Source: DATLXU01 sp035575515 (GTDB lineage Bacteria; Acidobacteriota; Blastocatellia; UBA7656). Taken from it: a stretch of 40,207 bases of DNA. The stretch spans positions 1 through 40,207 of the forward strand of contig DATLXU010000065.1 in assembly GCA_035575515.1 (NCBI GenBank), written 5' to 3'. Below the pieces are notes generated by a model that had not been told where the DNA came from, did no database searches, and saw only the letters and a program-made list of their open reading frames with translations. Numbering within the stretch: position 1 is the stretch's first letter; each line of letters begins with the position of its first letter. The position numbers and the translations under genes were made by a program. Shown here piece by piece: positions 7,626-15,699 of this stretch.

Positions 7626-8742
7626 AAGGCATTACCTCTTCGGCCAGCAGCTTCATGCTGCGGCGAGTCTGCTCGTGCGAAAGCGAGCCGATCTGGCATC
7701 CGGTCAAGATGTTTCCCGCGCCGAGTTGCTTCTGGTAATAAATCAATTTATCGCGAACGGTCGCAGGGCTTCCAACTATCGCATACACGCCCTTTTCAAC
7801 ATCGCCCCATTTATCAACCGACAGCAGGAACTTGTTCTGGTTCCTGGTTATCGCAATAGCCGATTTCACGCTCGTATATCCCGGCGGCGTGATGTCAATG
7901 CCGAGCAATAATTTCTTTGCGAAGTACCACAAAGAAGGCTCAAATTCTTTACGCGCCTGCTCGTCCGTCTCCGCAACGTAAATCGGAATGGGCCAGCCCA
8001 TCTGTTCAGGCTCTGGCGTGTAGCCTTCACGCGCGCACGCTTCGCGGAACAGCTCGAACGTGCGCTTGAACACATCAATGTGAAAATACGGGATGCCCAT
8101 GTAGGAGTAACGCCGCCGCGCTACGAACTCCATCGTTTCGAGCGAGCCGACTCCCGGAATCCATATCGGCGGATGCGGCTTTTGAACAGGGCGCGGCCAC
8201 GTGTTCACATAATTCAGCTTGTAATGCTTCGAGAAAAACCTGAACGGTCCCGGCTCGGTCCACGCTCTGATGATCAAGTCATGAGCCTCGCGAAACATCT
8301 CGCGCGCGTGAGTGGGATTTATTCCATACGAAAAATATTCAGGCCCGCCGCCCACGACAAATCCCGCAATCAATCGCCCGCCCGATATGCAATCAATCAT
8401 CGCGAATTCTTCTGCGACTCGCGTAGGAGGGTTATAAAGCGGCAGCGCGTTTCCGATGACGGCTATCTTAACTCGCTTCGTTTGCCGCGCGAGTATCGCA
8501 CCCATCAAGTTCGGCGATGGCATCAGCCCGTAAGCGTTCTGGTGATGCTCGTTGACGCACACGCCGTCGAATCCGACCTGTTCTGCATAGATGAGCGTGT
8601 CGAGATATTCGTTATAAAGGCTCGCACCCTTTTGCGGGTCAAAGAGCGAGTTCGGGCACCATATCCACGCCGAGTCATGAGTTTTTTCAAAATCGTCGGG
8701 CAGGTATGGCCATGACATGAGATGAAAGAAGAAGAATCGCAT
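7588..8742 (-). CDS. LLM-class flavin-dependent oxidoreductase (luciferase-like monooxygenase)
   Basis: A 384-residue TIM-barrel flavin enzyme of the bacterial luciferase group. Typical segments are YAEQVGFDGVCVNEHHQN (strand 2 with the conserved E-H-H), RVKIAVIGNALPLYNPPTRVAEEFAMID and GGRLIAGFVVGGGPEY. Such enzymes use reduced FMN or F420 and O2 (or F420 alone) to oxidise organic substrates. ATG 8742 is preceded by AAAGGAGGACAAG, a strong ribosome site. The last 38 bases overlap the alpha/beta hydrolase gene. The cofactor cannot be decided from sequence. It is the first gene of this two-gene operon. Confidence 0.88.
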   Translation of the reverse strand: MRFFFFHLMSWPYLPDDFEKTHDSAWIWCPNSLFDPQKGASLYNEYLDTLIYAEQVGFDGVCVNEHHQNAYGLMPSPNLMGAILARQTKRVKIAVIGNALPLYNPPTRVAEEFAMIDCISGGRLIAGFVVGGGPEYFSYGINPTHAREMFREAHDLIIRAWTEPGPFRFFSKHYKLNYVNTWPRPVQKPHPPIWIPGVGSLETMEFVARRRYSYMGIPYFHIDVFKRTFELFREACAREGYTPEPEQMGWPIPIYVAETDEQARKEFEPSLWYFAKKLLLGIDITPPGYTSVKSAIAITRNQNKFLLSVDKWGDVEKGVYAIVGSPATVRDKLIYYQKQLGAGNILTGCQIGSLSHEQTRRSMKLLAEEVMPYVRQAESSQVRT

Positions 8743-8833
8743 TCTTGTCCTCCTTTGCCTGAGCGAGCTTTTAATCTATGCGGTGATAAATCGGGCTGAT
8801 CTTAAATCGTGTTGCATCAATCGCGCCTGTAGG

Positions 8834-9442
8834 CTACCACATCTCACGCAAGTTGAGAACGAAGCCGGTGAGAACCGGTTCGCCGCTTATCGTTTCAGGA
8901 TCATCTAAAATCTCAGGTTCGTGTCCGGGACGATAAATGTGGACGCGCCTGTCAATGGGATCAAGCAGCCATCCCAACCGCGCGCCGTTTTCGATGTATT
9001 CATCCATCTTCTTCTGAAGCGTCGAGAGATGGTCTGAAGGCGAGGGCAATTCGACAACGAAATCAGGGCAGATGGGCGCGAAGCCTTGTTTTTCTTCTTC
9101 GCTCAACGCTTCCAACCTTTCGCGCTTTATCCATGACGCATCGGGCGAGCGCTTAGCGCCGTTGGGCAGCGTGAACAGAGTTGACGAATCGAATGCCACT
9201 CCTGTGCCATCTTTTTCTGCCCATTCATCAACGCGGCGAGTTAATCTGCTGTTGCGGTTTCCGGTAATCATTCCTGTTGGGGGCATGATGATAAGCTCTC
9301 CTTCCGCGCTAAGCTCGAAGTTGATTTCCGGATTGTCCCGGCAGAGCCGCAGGAATTGTTCCTCAGTCAATCCAACAGACTGAACGTTGAGAACAAATTC
9401 CGCAGGCGCGGTTTTGTCTACGGCTATGGGTGTTTGAGCCAT
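8834..9442 (-). CDS. Uma2-family (DUF820) PD-(D/E)XK nuclease-fold protein
   Basis: A 202-residue protein with the usual Uma2 blocks: FLRLCRDNPEINFELSAEGELIIMPPTG at the N-terminus, SPDASW in the middle and CPDFVVELPSPSD followed by KMDEYIENGARLGWLLDP. The family is a restriction-endonuclease fold with unproven function, abundant in cyanobacteria and other large-genome phyla. Here the acidic residues of the fold (D in SPD, D and E in PDFVVE) are kept. ATG 9442 is preceded by CAAGGAGGTCAT. It is separated by 91 bases from the luciferase-like gene downstream and may be a single-gene unit. Confidence 0.88.
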   Translation of the reverse strand: MAQTPIAVDKTAPAEFVLNVQSVGLTEEQFLRLCRDNPEINFELSAEGELIIMPPTGMITGNRNSRLTRRVDEWAEKDGTGVAFDSSTLFTLPNGAKRSPDASWIKRERLEALSEEEKQGFAPICPDFVVELPSPSDHLSTLQKKMDEYIENGARLGWLLDPIDRRVHIYRPGHEPEILDDPETISGEPVLTGFVLNLREMW

Positions 9443-9564
9443 ATGACCTCCTTGCTGCTTCGATTCTAGTCCCAGTCCATGTCAGTTTCAATCTTTCGAC
9501 TAATGAAGTTAGGCGCGGCCAATCAAAGTGAAGAGCAACTAAATGTGAGGTGAAGATTGAAAAG

Positions 9565-9637
9565 CGACCCTGGTAGGAATCGAACCTACGACCTCAACGT
9601 CCGGAGCGTTGCGCTCTATCCACTGAGCTACAGGGCC
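9565..9637 (-). tRNA. tRNA-Arg, anticodon CCG
   Basis: A full cloverleaf on the minus strand: acceptor GGCCCTG/CAGGGTC, D-arm GCTC..GAGC, anticodon stem CAACG/CGTTG with loop CTCCGGA (anticodon CCG, reading CGG), and T-arm GTAGG-TTCGATT-CCTAC. The discriminator is G and CCA is not encoded. No integrase or attachment repeat is seen next to it. Confidence 0.96.
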
Positions 9638-9679
9638 GGCAGTCTTCATCTTTGCAGAAGCCCGCAGGCGTTGTCAATA

Positions 9680-9708
9680 TTGGCAAAAAAGACGAGCAAG
9701 TGTAAGAT
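9680..9708 (+). promoter_or_regulatory. Sigma-70-type promoter of the S1C protease gene, with overlapping inverted repeat
   Basis: TTGGCA (9680-9685), a 17-base spacer and TAAGAT (9703-9708), 24 bases before the ATG at 9733. GCAAGT (9696-9701) and ACTTGC (9709-9714) form an inverted repeat that brackets the -10 box, and TTGGCAA/TTGCCAA (9680-9686, 9711-9717) forms a second one, so a repressor site is plausible. Confidence 0.5.
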
Positions 9709-9732
9709 ACTTGCCAAAAAGGCAGGTGTTGT

Positions 9733-10971
9733 ATGAAGGCAAGAGCCAATATAAGCCGCGCGAATCGTTTGCCCCTATGGCCCAATCTGTTGATAGCTGC
9801 CGCGCTTGCCATTGCTTCAAGCCCCTGTCGCGCAGCCGCGCAAGCCAATCAAGCGAATAGAAAACTACCAGAAGCGAATCAGCCAATGCCGCCTGCAAGC
9901 CGCGACCGCGTGCGCCGCGCAATCAGCGCGGTGGGCCAGGTCTTCGTCAGCGCAGGCGCTCAGCCCGGAAACAGAGGCCCGTTCATCCGAGGCTCAGCCG
10001 TCGTCGTGCGCAAAGACGGCATTGTTGCTACCAACTATCACGTCATTGCAGACGACCGAACAGGCGAGTTGTTCAATCAGATATTTTTCGACCTCGCGGA
10101 TCAGAATGCTCAGTCCAAGCCTAATCGCTACAGGCTCGCTCCCGTGCTCATCAGCAAAGAGTATGACCTCGCGCTGCTCAAGATAGCGGCTGACGATGAA
10201 GGCAAAGAGGTATCGCCTACCGCGACGTTTCCCGTGATTGAGCTGGCCGATTCGCGCCGGGTGCAGCCGCTCGACGACCTTGTCATCATAGGCTTTCCGC
10301 AGAAGGGACTCGGCGGCGCGACGGTCAATCGCGGGCTTGTCGAAGGCGTTGACGCGCTCGGCAACTGGATAAAGACGAGCGCGCGCGTGCTTCACGGCAA
10401 CAGCGGCGGCGCGGCGGTTAACCTTGATGGCAAGCTCATAGGCATACCGACGAAAGTGCTCGTTGATAAAAAGCTCGTTGATGAGGACGGCGACGGATTC
10501 CCCGACGGCGAGCGCGAGTACGGAGCCGTCGGCTTTCTGCGCCCGTCAAACTTCGTCGCAACGCTGCTCGCGCAACTCGATTCTCCCGCAAAACCGAAGC
10601 CGAAAAAAATGCTGCCGTCGAACGCTTCGGTTTCAAACGATCCTGAGCGCATGGCGCAAGCGCCCGCGCCGAAAATAGTTGTGCAGCCCGCGCTCATTAA
10701 AGTGCGCGGTATGATTCGATCAATCAAAGGCATGCCGGTCGCGGGAGCGCGCGTTGGGCTTCTGCCTCTTGGCGCAAAGCAGATAACAGCCGAAAGCCTG
10801 CTGACATGGGGCGGCACAAATGCCGACGGCAAGTTCGAGTTGAATAACTCTGTCCCGCCCGGCAAGTACACTTTGAAGGTGAAAGCCTTCGGCTACGAGA
10901 TGTATTCCGGCGATGTTGAGATTAAACAGGACGGTTCGCCTATTGAAATCGAACTCCGGCCTATATCATGA
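9733..10971 (+). CDS. Secreted S1C trypsin-like serine protease with C-terminal carboxypeptidase-regulatory-like domain
   Basis: A 412-residue protein with a signal peptide (about residues 1-37). The protease domain keeps the catalytic triad: His103 in TNYHVIAD, Asp145 in EYDLALL and Ser224 in GNSGGAA, the DegP/HtrA-like (S1C) arrangement. There is no PDZ domain. Instead, after a linker rich in Pro and Lys (about 285-330), the C-terminus (about 335-412, beginning VRGMIRSIKG) is a transthyretin-like beta sandwich of the carboxypeptidase-regulatory type, with the typical NADGKFELNN and PPGKYTLKV strands. It probably works in the periplasm or at the cell surface in protein quality control or processing. 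A good promoter lies just upstream, and it appears monocistronic. Confidence 0.88.
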   Translation: MKARANISRANRLPLWPNLLIAAALAIASSPCRAAAQANQANRKLPEANQPMPPASRDRVRRAISAVGQVFVSAGAQPGNRGPFIRGSAVVVRKDGIVATNYHVIADDRTGELFNQIFFDLADQNAQSKPNRYRLAPVLISKEYDLALLKIAADDEGKEVSPTATFPVIELADSRRVQPLDDLVIIGFPQKGLGGATVNRGLVEGVDALGNWIKTSARVLHGNSGGAAVNLDGKLIGIPTKVLVDKKLVDEDGDGFPDGEREYGAVGFLRPSNFVATLLAQLDSPAKPKPKKMLPSNASVSNDPERMAQAPAPKIVVQPALIKVRGMIRSIKGMPVAGARVGLLPLGAKQITAESLLTWGGTNADGKFELNNSVPPGKYTLKVKAFGYEMYSGDVEIKQDGSPIEIELRPIS

Positions 10972-10988
10972 GTTCATGCCAGAAAAAT

Positions 10989-11016
10989 AAAGGGCGCGCT
11001 TCAGCTAACGCCCTTT
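10989..11016 (+). terminator. Possible terminator after the S1C protease gene
   Basis: AAAGGGCG (10989-10996) pairs with CGCCCTTT (11009-11016) around a 12-base loop, 17 bases after the stop. There is only a short T-run, so termination strength is uncertain. Confidence 0.45.
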
Positions 11017-11129
11017 CACTCTCAGGAGATCGCCCTTGAACGGTGAGCGCATCGCTCATGAAAAAAATCAATATGCTTTCACACTTGCGCGACTGAAACG
11101 ACTCACCTTCGCGTCAGCAATTCGTCTTC

Positions 11130-11504
11130 TTATCGGAAGAACTCCATCGCCACCTGCGACAGCGCGTTGACTATAGGCTCGGCAATCCGGCTCGTGCGGC
11201 TGCGCCCGCCCAGAGTCGCCGAAAGCAACAGCCCGATGCCTATGCCTGCGCCGAAAGCAATCAGCGTCAACTGGCCCGGATGCTCTTTGCCGTAGCTCAT
11301 CGCCTGGTCGTAAGAGTTGCTCAGGACCTGCGACGTTTTGTCGTAAGCGGTCGACACAGCTTGCTTCGTCTGGTCGTAAGCCGATTGGATCGCGCTCTGC
11401 TCGCGCGCGCGCTGGGTCGCGCTGCCAGTCGTTTGCCCCGTCGTGGCAGTCGTGCCGCCGGTCGTCGTTGTCTTGTTCTCTGTCAGGTTCTTATTCGATT
11501 CCAT
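11130..11504 (-). CDS. Small membrane-anchored protein, YtxH/DUF883-like
   Basis: A 124-residue protein: a Thr/Gly-rich polar N-terminus (about 1-35), an amphipathic helical stretch with repeated Tyr-Asp/Ser-x-x-x (QSAYDQTKQAVSTAYDKTSQVLSNSYDQAM), then the sequence KEHPGQLTLIAFGAGIGIGLLLS, a single membrane segment followed by a short basic loop and helix. This layout is shared by YqjD/ElaB and YtxH-type proteins. ATG 11504 is preceded by AAGGAGGGAGAT. It is the last gene of a four-gene minus-strand run (12849 to 11130) that all encode small membrane proteins. Function is unknown; related enterobacterial proteins are stationary-phase inner-membrane proteins. Confidence 0.7.
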   Translation of the reverse strand: MESNKNLTENKTTTTGGTTATTGQTTGSATQRAREQSAIQSAYDQTKQAVSTAYDKTSQVLSNSYDQAMSYGKEHPGQLTLIAFGAGIGIGLLLSATLGGRSRTSRIAEPIVNALSQVAMEFFR

Positions 11505-11605
11505 GTATCTCCCTCCTTTATGAATTGAGTCTCTTATCAGTTAGAATTTCCGAGCAGCGCAGATTGAAGACGGCTGCTTACAACCCGCGCTGCTCGATTG
11601 CCAGT

Positions 11606-12109
11606 TCAGTGGATCGGCGCGCTGTTCGAACCCGTTTGACCCCTATGCTCAACTTGAGCCTGCTTGTTCGTTCCCGTAACCATGCCGCTCAACTGATTCC
11701 TGGCATAATCCATCGCCGCTTTCGTGACCACGCCCGTAAGGGCTGCTTTAACGGTCCTGCCTGAAACCAACCTTCTCTTGAATGTCTCGCCCGCGAAATC
11801 TGTTATGCGATCAGCGATGTCTTCAGTCACTTCCGCAAAGGCATCCATGATGCGCTCCTGTGGCGTCGGCCTGCGCTTGAATATGCCCGAAAGCAGAAAC
11901 CCCACGCCCGCCGCTACGCCGAGCGCGATGAATGGGCGCTGCGACACGTACTCGCGCCAATCGAGCGTCTGATGAATGCGCTCGCCCAGCTTGTCGACTG
12001 TTTGCGAAATTGACTCTCGCTTGGCTTCTATGTCCTGCCGAATCTCTCGCGCGCTCCGCTCCGATTCGTTCTGCGCGCGCTGCGCCGCTATGTTAGTTGT
12101 TTCAGCCAT
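11606..12109 (-). CDS. DUF3618-like membrane-associated protein
   Basis: A 167-residue protein. Residues about 17-50 (SAREIRQDIEAKRESISQTVDKLGERI) match the DUF3618 pattern (an Arg/Ile-x-x-D-I-x-x-x-R...M/I...VD.L..R.). A hydrophobic segment follows at about 59-76 (RPFIALGVAAGVGFLLSGIF), then a helical C-terminal half and a polar tail. It overlaps the upstream holin-like gene by 22 bases, so the two are co-translated. It probably resides in the inner membrane with its helices in the cytoplasm. No enzymatic motif is seen. Confidence 0.72.
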   Translation of the reverse strand: MAETTNIAAQRAQNESERSAREIRQDIEAKRESISQTVDKLGERIHQTLDWREYVSQRPFIALGVAAGVGFLLSGIFKRRPTPQERIMDAFAEVTEDIADRITDFAGETFKRRLVSGRTVKAALTGVVTKAAMDYARNQLSGMVTGTNKQAQVEHRGQTGSNSAPIH

Positions 12110-12507
12110 TCCTTATCCTCCTCAAGAGTTTCGATAGTCTGCTCAGGCTTGAGGCTCGTGCGCTTCATCCGCCCGACGCCGGTCATAGCGATCAAGCCTC
12201 CGATTAAAGCGAGCGCGCCCCCGATGATTAACGCCGACCAGCCCGGCCCAACAACATAACCGAGTCCGATTATTGCCGCGGCAACTAGGCCAAGCATCCC
12301 AACTAGAGCGATAACGCCGCCGATTGCGATTACGACAACCGCCGAGCGCAGGCGCGCAATCTTTTCGCCCATCTCCTGCTTTGCAAGGTCAATCTCGTCG
12401 CGCACGAGAGCAGCCGAGTTGTTTGCCAGTTGACTCAATAATTCGCCAAAGGATTCGCGCGGCATATCCGTATGCACCTGCCTGTTAACCGCTTTGCGTG
12501 TCTGCAT
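12088..12507 (-). CDS. Holin superfamily III / YqjE-like (DUF1469) membrane protein
   Basis: A 139-residue protein. After a soluble start (SFGELLSQLANNSAALVRDEIDLAKQEM, the family signature) come two membrane segments at about 57-83 and 88-111 rich in Ala/Gly/Val/Ile, then a charged tail. It matches the actinobacterial/acidobacterial YqjE-type 'phage holin family' proteins, which are usually chromosomal and not phage-borne. ATG 12507 has AGGAGGTAAAAG upstream. It starts 3 bases after the preceding gene's stop and overlaps the following one. Confidence 0.78.
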   Translation of the reverse strand: MQTRKAVNRQVHTDMPRESFGELLSQLANNSAALVRDEIDLAKQEMGEKIARLRSAVVVIAIGGVIALVGMLGLVAAAIIGLGYVVGPGWSALIIGGALALIGGLIAMTGVGRMKRTSLKPEQTIETLEEDKEWLKQLT

Positions 12508-12510
12508 CTT

Positions 12511-12849
12511 TTACCTCCTGATTAAAACGCCGAGCAGCAGCCCCGCCGCGCCCGCAATCAGAAGCGCGCGGCCCGGATTGCGCCGCACTTCATCTTGAAC
12601 GTCGCTCTTGATCTGTTGCGGGTTCATCTGGCGAATGTAGCCCGCCGCATCTTCGAGCCACGACGATGCTTTGCCAGCATAATCGCCTACAGCGCCTTCC
12701 TGCTGGCCTGCTTTCTGTCGAACGGCTGAGGCTGCGCCCTGTAATTTGTCGGCAACCGTGTTCTTTATATTGTCTAATTTTGATTTGTTGCGTGTCTCTG
12801 GCTGATTCGTCTCTGGGGTTATTGTTTCAACATCGTTGAGTGGTTGCAT
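12511..12849 (-). CDS. ElaB/YqjD-like (DUF883) membrane-anchored protein
   Basis: A 112-residue protein: polar N-terminus, a helical region (NIKNTVADKLQGAASAVRQK and SSWLEDAAGYIRQM), the segment VQDEVRRNPGRALLIAGAAGLLLGVLIRR, which is the DUF883 C-terminal membrane anchor with its RRNP turn and terminal Arg pair. ATG 12849 follows AAGGAGCGTGCT. It heads the operon of four small membrane proteins, comparable in composition to E. coli yqjD-yqjE-yqjK, where the products are thought to bind ribosomes or the membrane in stationary phase. Confidence 0.78.
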   Translation of the reverse strand: MQPLNDVETITPETNQPETRNKSKLDNIKNTVADKLQGAASAVRQKAGQQEGAVGDYAGKASSWLEDAAGYIRQMNPQQIKSDVQDEVRRNPGRALLIAGAAGLLLGVLIRR

Positions 12850-13251
12850 AGCACGCTCCTTAATCGAATCTGGAATTGCAGCGATACTTCTATCTGCTCA
12901 CAACAATCCGTTTTGGCAAAGAGCAAAACCAATGCCAGCCCCGCGTGCGCTCACTTCGGCTTGCCGCTTTGATTAAGACAGCTTTCGCCTCGTTTGCTAA
13001 GCCTGCGCCATTGCTGAAAAATTGTGTGACCGTCGCGTTAATGAAAAGATTGACACCATGGAGTAGTTATCGTCCAGCAGGAATTCTTTACACAATCACT
13101 CGGCAACCATGTCCCTTAACCGTGCAGTCGTGTCTTGTTAGCACTCATTGACGTCTCGCCTGATAGCAATGAAGAAAGCCTGCCGCTTAGCCGTCTAAAC
13201 AGTTGGACATTGTTCGCGGCGTCGCATATTCTCAGTGTCAGGAGGCGAAAG
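12850..13251. other. Divergent intergenic region between DUF883 operon and PQQ dehydrogenase gene
   Basis: About 400 bases without a supported gene. Short open frames on the plus strand lack ribosome sites and family resemblance. The region must hold the promoters of both flanking units, but no convincing boxes were picked. GTCAGGAGGCGAAAG at its right end is the ribosome site of the dehydrogenase gene. Confidence 0.5.
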
Positions 13252-14433
13252 ATGAGCCGACCATTTAGCGCAGCCTTCATCCTGGTCATTGCTCTTTTCA
13301 TTGCGTGCAGCAACGCGCCCACAGGAAAAGGCGACGGCGAAATCGGAACCGCTACGCGCGTTGCGTCAAACGACGCGGGCGAATCTCTTAGCGACCCTGT
13401 GCGCTTTCGCGTTGAGACCGTAGCAACCGGGCTTGAAGTTCCGTGGTCAATAGTGTTCGCGCCCGACGGGCGTATACTTTTCACCGAGCGACCGGGCCGC
13501 CTTCGCGTTATCGAAAACGGAAAGCTGCGCAATGAGCCGCTCGTGACAATAAATGACGTCGCGCTCGGCGCTGAAAGCGGATTGATGGGGCTTGCGCTGC
13601 ATCCGCAATTTGCCCAGAACCATCTGCTCTACCTCTCATACACATATCGCGAAGGCGGCATGCGCGCTCGCGTCGTGCGCTATCGTGAAACCGGCGACGC
13701 GCTTACGGAAAGGCGCGTGATTATCGAAAACATTCCTGCCGCATCAATTCACTCGGGCGTGCGGCTGCACTTCGGGCCTGATGGCAAGCTCTACATAACG
13801 ACGGGCGACGCAGCCGAGCGCGAGCTTGCGCAGCGGCTCGATTCGCTTGCGGGAAAAATTCTGCGGTTGAATGATGACGGGAGCGTGCCGCCTGATAATC
13901 CTTTCGTGAATCAAGAGGGCGCGCGGCCTGAAATATGGTCTTACGGCCATCGCAATCCTGAAGGCTTCGACTGGCAGCCCGCAACGAATCTTATGTTCGA
14001 CACAGATCACGGCCCTTCGGGCTTCGATGGTCCGGGCGGCGGCGATGAGGTCAACATAGTCGAGCGCGGGAAGAATTACGGCTGGCCCGCGATTCATCAC
14101 CAGCAGACGCAAGAAGGGATGGAGTCGCCGCTTCTTGAGTACACACCTTCGGTCGCGCCCGCGAGCGGAATGTTTTATCGCGGCACGGCTTTCCCCGATT
14201 TCAAAAACAATTTCTTTTTCGGCTGCCTGCGCGGCAAGTGCATGATTCGAGTCGTGCTAGATGGCCGCCGCGTAATCTTTCAAGAGCGGTTACTGCAAAA
14301 CGATTATGGCCGCATTCGCGATGTAGCCGAAGGGCCGGACGGCGCGATCTATTTTTCTACATCGAATCGCGACGGGCGAGGCTCGCCCGCACAGAACGAT
14401 GATCGAATACTGCGGCTGGTTCCCGTGAAGTGA
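13252..14433 (+). CDS. PQQ-dependent sugar (aldose) dehydrogenase, lipoprotein
   Basis: ATG 13252 is chosen because AGGAGGCGAAAG lies just before it; a longer in-frame frame upstream lacks this. The 393-residue product starts with a lipoprotein signal (hydrophobic core then LFIAC, Cys19), so it is anchored to a membrane on the periplasmic side. The rest is the six-bladed beta propeller of the soluble glucose/aldose sugar dehydrogenase family: GLEVPWSIVFAPDGRILFTE, GLMGLALHPQF, IHSGVRLHFGPDGKLYITTGD and ARPEIWSYGHRNPEGF. PQQ-binding His and Arg are present in IHSG and GHRN. It oxidises sugars and passes electrons to the respiratory chain. No PQQ synthesis genes are in the window. Confidence 0.88.
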   Translation: MSRPFSAAFILVIALFIACSNAPTGKGDGEIGTATRVASNDAGESLSDPVRFRVETVATGLEVPWSIVFAPDGRILFTERPGRLRVIENGKLRNEPLVTINDVALGAESGLMGLALHPQFAQNHLLYLSYTYREGGMRARVVRYRETGDALTERRVIIENIPAASIHSGVRLHFGPDGKLYITTGDAAERELAQRLDSLAGKILRLNDDGSVPPDNPFVNQEGARPEIWSYGHRNPEGFDWQPATNLMFDTDHGPSGFDGPGGGDEVNIVERGKNYGWPAIHHQQTQEGMESPLLEYTPSVAPASGMFYRGTAFPDFKNNFFFGCLRGKCMIRVVLDGRRVIFQERLLQNDYGRIRDVAEGPDGAIYFSTSNRDGRGSPAQNDDRILRLVPVK

Positions 14434-14524
14434 CGGCTGGCACTCTCATTGCAATTCAACTGTGCGGCGCGCTGTCGCGCTTACAGGTGGACTGTAAACA
14501 GACGAACGAGCAAGGAGGGAAGAG

Positions 14525-14701
14525 ATGGCAGATCAAAAAACGCGCGACGAACATATGGTGAATGAAAGCAACGAAGGACCAACCAATAAATCACGAACGG
14601 GAGATCCCGGAAGAACGCCGGGCAAAGCTGAAGGCAACCGCGAAAGCGTTGCACAAGACCTGCGCCGCAAAGAGCGCGAGCGACAGTTGAAGGGTGAATG
14701 A
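14525..14701 (+). CDS. Small highly charged hydrophilic protein (58 residues)
   Basis: ATG 14525 has a very strong ribosome site (AAGGAGGGAAGAG), and the frame ends at TGA 14699-14701. The product is rich in Glu, Arg, Lys, Asn and Gly with no hydrophobic core, so it is probably disordered; the C-terminus (DLRRKERERQLKGE) may be helical. It resembles small stress-type hydrophilic proteins in composition only. It is 91 bases after the PQQ dehydrogenase gene. The strong ribosome site and the absence of a competing frame support it as real. Confidence 0.65.
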   Translation: MADQKTRDEHMVNESNEGPTNKSRTGDPGRTPGKAEGNRESVAQDLRRKERERQLKGE

Positions 14702-14705
14702 TATT

Positions 14706-14840
14706 GTAGGGGCAGGGCTCGACCCGCTGCGCGGGTTCCCGGCCCGAATCGCGCGAGCGATGAAAGGATTCCCAATTCTTTACATTTGATTTCTGTCATG
14801 GCCTATTGGCCATCCGGGCAGGGACAAACCCTGCCCCTAC
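14706..14840. repeat. Inverted dispersed repeat GTAGGGGCAGGG / CCCTGCCCCTAC
   Basis: A perfect 12-bp inverted pair at 14706-14717 and 14829-14840, with extra internal palindromes (CCCGCTGCGCGGG near 14721; TGGCC-tatt-GGCCA near 14799). It begins four bases after the small charged gene and runs up to the exonuclease III gene. The shape suggests a small palindromic mobile-type element with no coding capacity. Confidence 0.65.
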
Positions 14841-14848
14841 ATTGGAAA

Positions 14849-15625
14849 TTGAAACTCGCAACGTGGAATGTCAATTCAGTGCTGGCACGCTTGCCGCTCG
14901 TGCTGCGGTGGTTAGATCAGGCGCGGCCTGATGTGCTCTGCCTGCAAGAGACGAAATGCACAGACGAGCGATTTCCGAAAGCAGCCTTCGCGGAACTCGG
15001 CTACTCGTCGGAAACTTTCGGGCAGCCGACCTATAACGGAGTTGCAATACTGTCGCGCTTCGAGTGCAGCGACATTCAGCGCGGCTTCTCGGACAGCGCG
15101 GACGCGCACGCACGGTTGATAGCTGCGACGATCAACGGCATGCGCGTTGTGAACGTCTATATTCCAAACGGCCAGTTCGTCGGAGCGGAGAAGTATTATT
15201 TCAAGCTCGACTGGATGCGGCGGCTGCGCGCGATGTTTGATTCTGAGTTTGATGCAAACGAGCTTGTGTTGTTGTGCGGCGATTTCAACGTCGCGCCCGA
15301 AGACCGGGACGTACACAATCCGAAGCTATGGCGGGGCCGCATCCTTTTCAGCGATGCGGAGCGCGAGCGGCTCGAGGAAATCAAGCAGTGGGGATTTATT
15401 GACAGCTTTCGATTGCACAATGACGAAGAAAAACAATTCTCGTGGTGGGACTATCGCGCAGGCGCGTTCCGTCGCAATCTCGGCCTGCGCATAGACCACA
15501 TCTGGGTGTCGCCGCCGCTCGCCAAAAAATGCTTGACGGCGTGGATAGACAAAGAGCCGCGCGCCTGGGAGCGCCCGTCGGACCACGCCCCTGTCGTGGC
15601 GGAGTTCATTATAAGGCAAAAGTGA
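14849..15625 (+). CDS. xthA: Exodeoxyribonuclease III
   Basis: Base-excision repair AP endonuclease and 3' exonuclease. Conserved blocks are KLATWNVNSV at the start, LCLQETKC (metal-binding Glu), the catalytic region GDFNVAPEDRDVHNP, LRIDHIWVS and SDHAPVV at the C-terminus. Family alignment puts the start at TTG 14849 (258 residues, the usual length). An in-frame ATG at 14798 would add 17 residues that are encoded by the dispersed repeat at 14706-14840 and match nothing in the family. Neither start has a good Shine-Dalgarno sequence. The repeat may have replaced the original 5' region. Confidence 0.92.
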   Translation: MKLATWNVNSVLARLPLVLRWLDQARPDVLCLQETKCTDERFPKAAFAELGYSSETFGQPTYNGVAILSRFECSDIQRGFSDSADAHARLIAATINGMRVVNVYIPNGQFVGAEKYYFKLDWMRRLRAMFDSEFDANELVLLCGDFNVAPEDRDVHNPKLWRGRILFSDAERERLEEIKQWGFIDSFRLHNDEEKQFSWWDYRAGAFRRNLGLRIDHIWVSPPLAKKCLTAWIDKEPRAWERPSDHAPVVAEFIIRQK

Positions 15626-15699
15626 AAACAGAATCACATTGAACCAATCGCGCGCAATGCGCTTTTTGCCTTTTTACTTTTGCTTTGGGAGTAACACAT

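Noticed and set aside
9565..9637. tRNA-Arg gene as an integration site of a genomic island
   Set aside because: No integrase, no direct repeat of the tRNA 3' end and no composition change next to it were seen.
12088..12507. Prophage holin
   Set aside because: The family name mentions holin, but the neighbours are chromosomal membrane proteins and there are no phage genes.
13049..13075. TTGACA at 13049 as promoter of the PQQ dehydrogenase gene
   Set aside because: No acceptable -10 box lies 15-19 bases downstream.
12876..13151. Open frame of 91 codons on the plus strand before the PQQ dehydrogenase gene
   Set aside because: No ribosome site, no recognisable domain, and composition looks non-coding.
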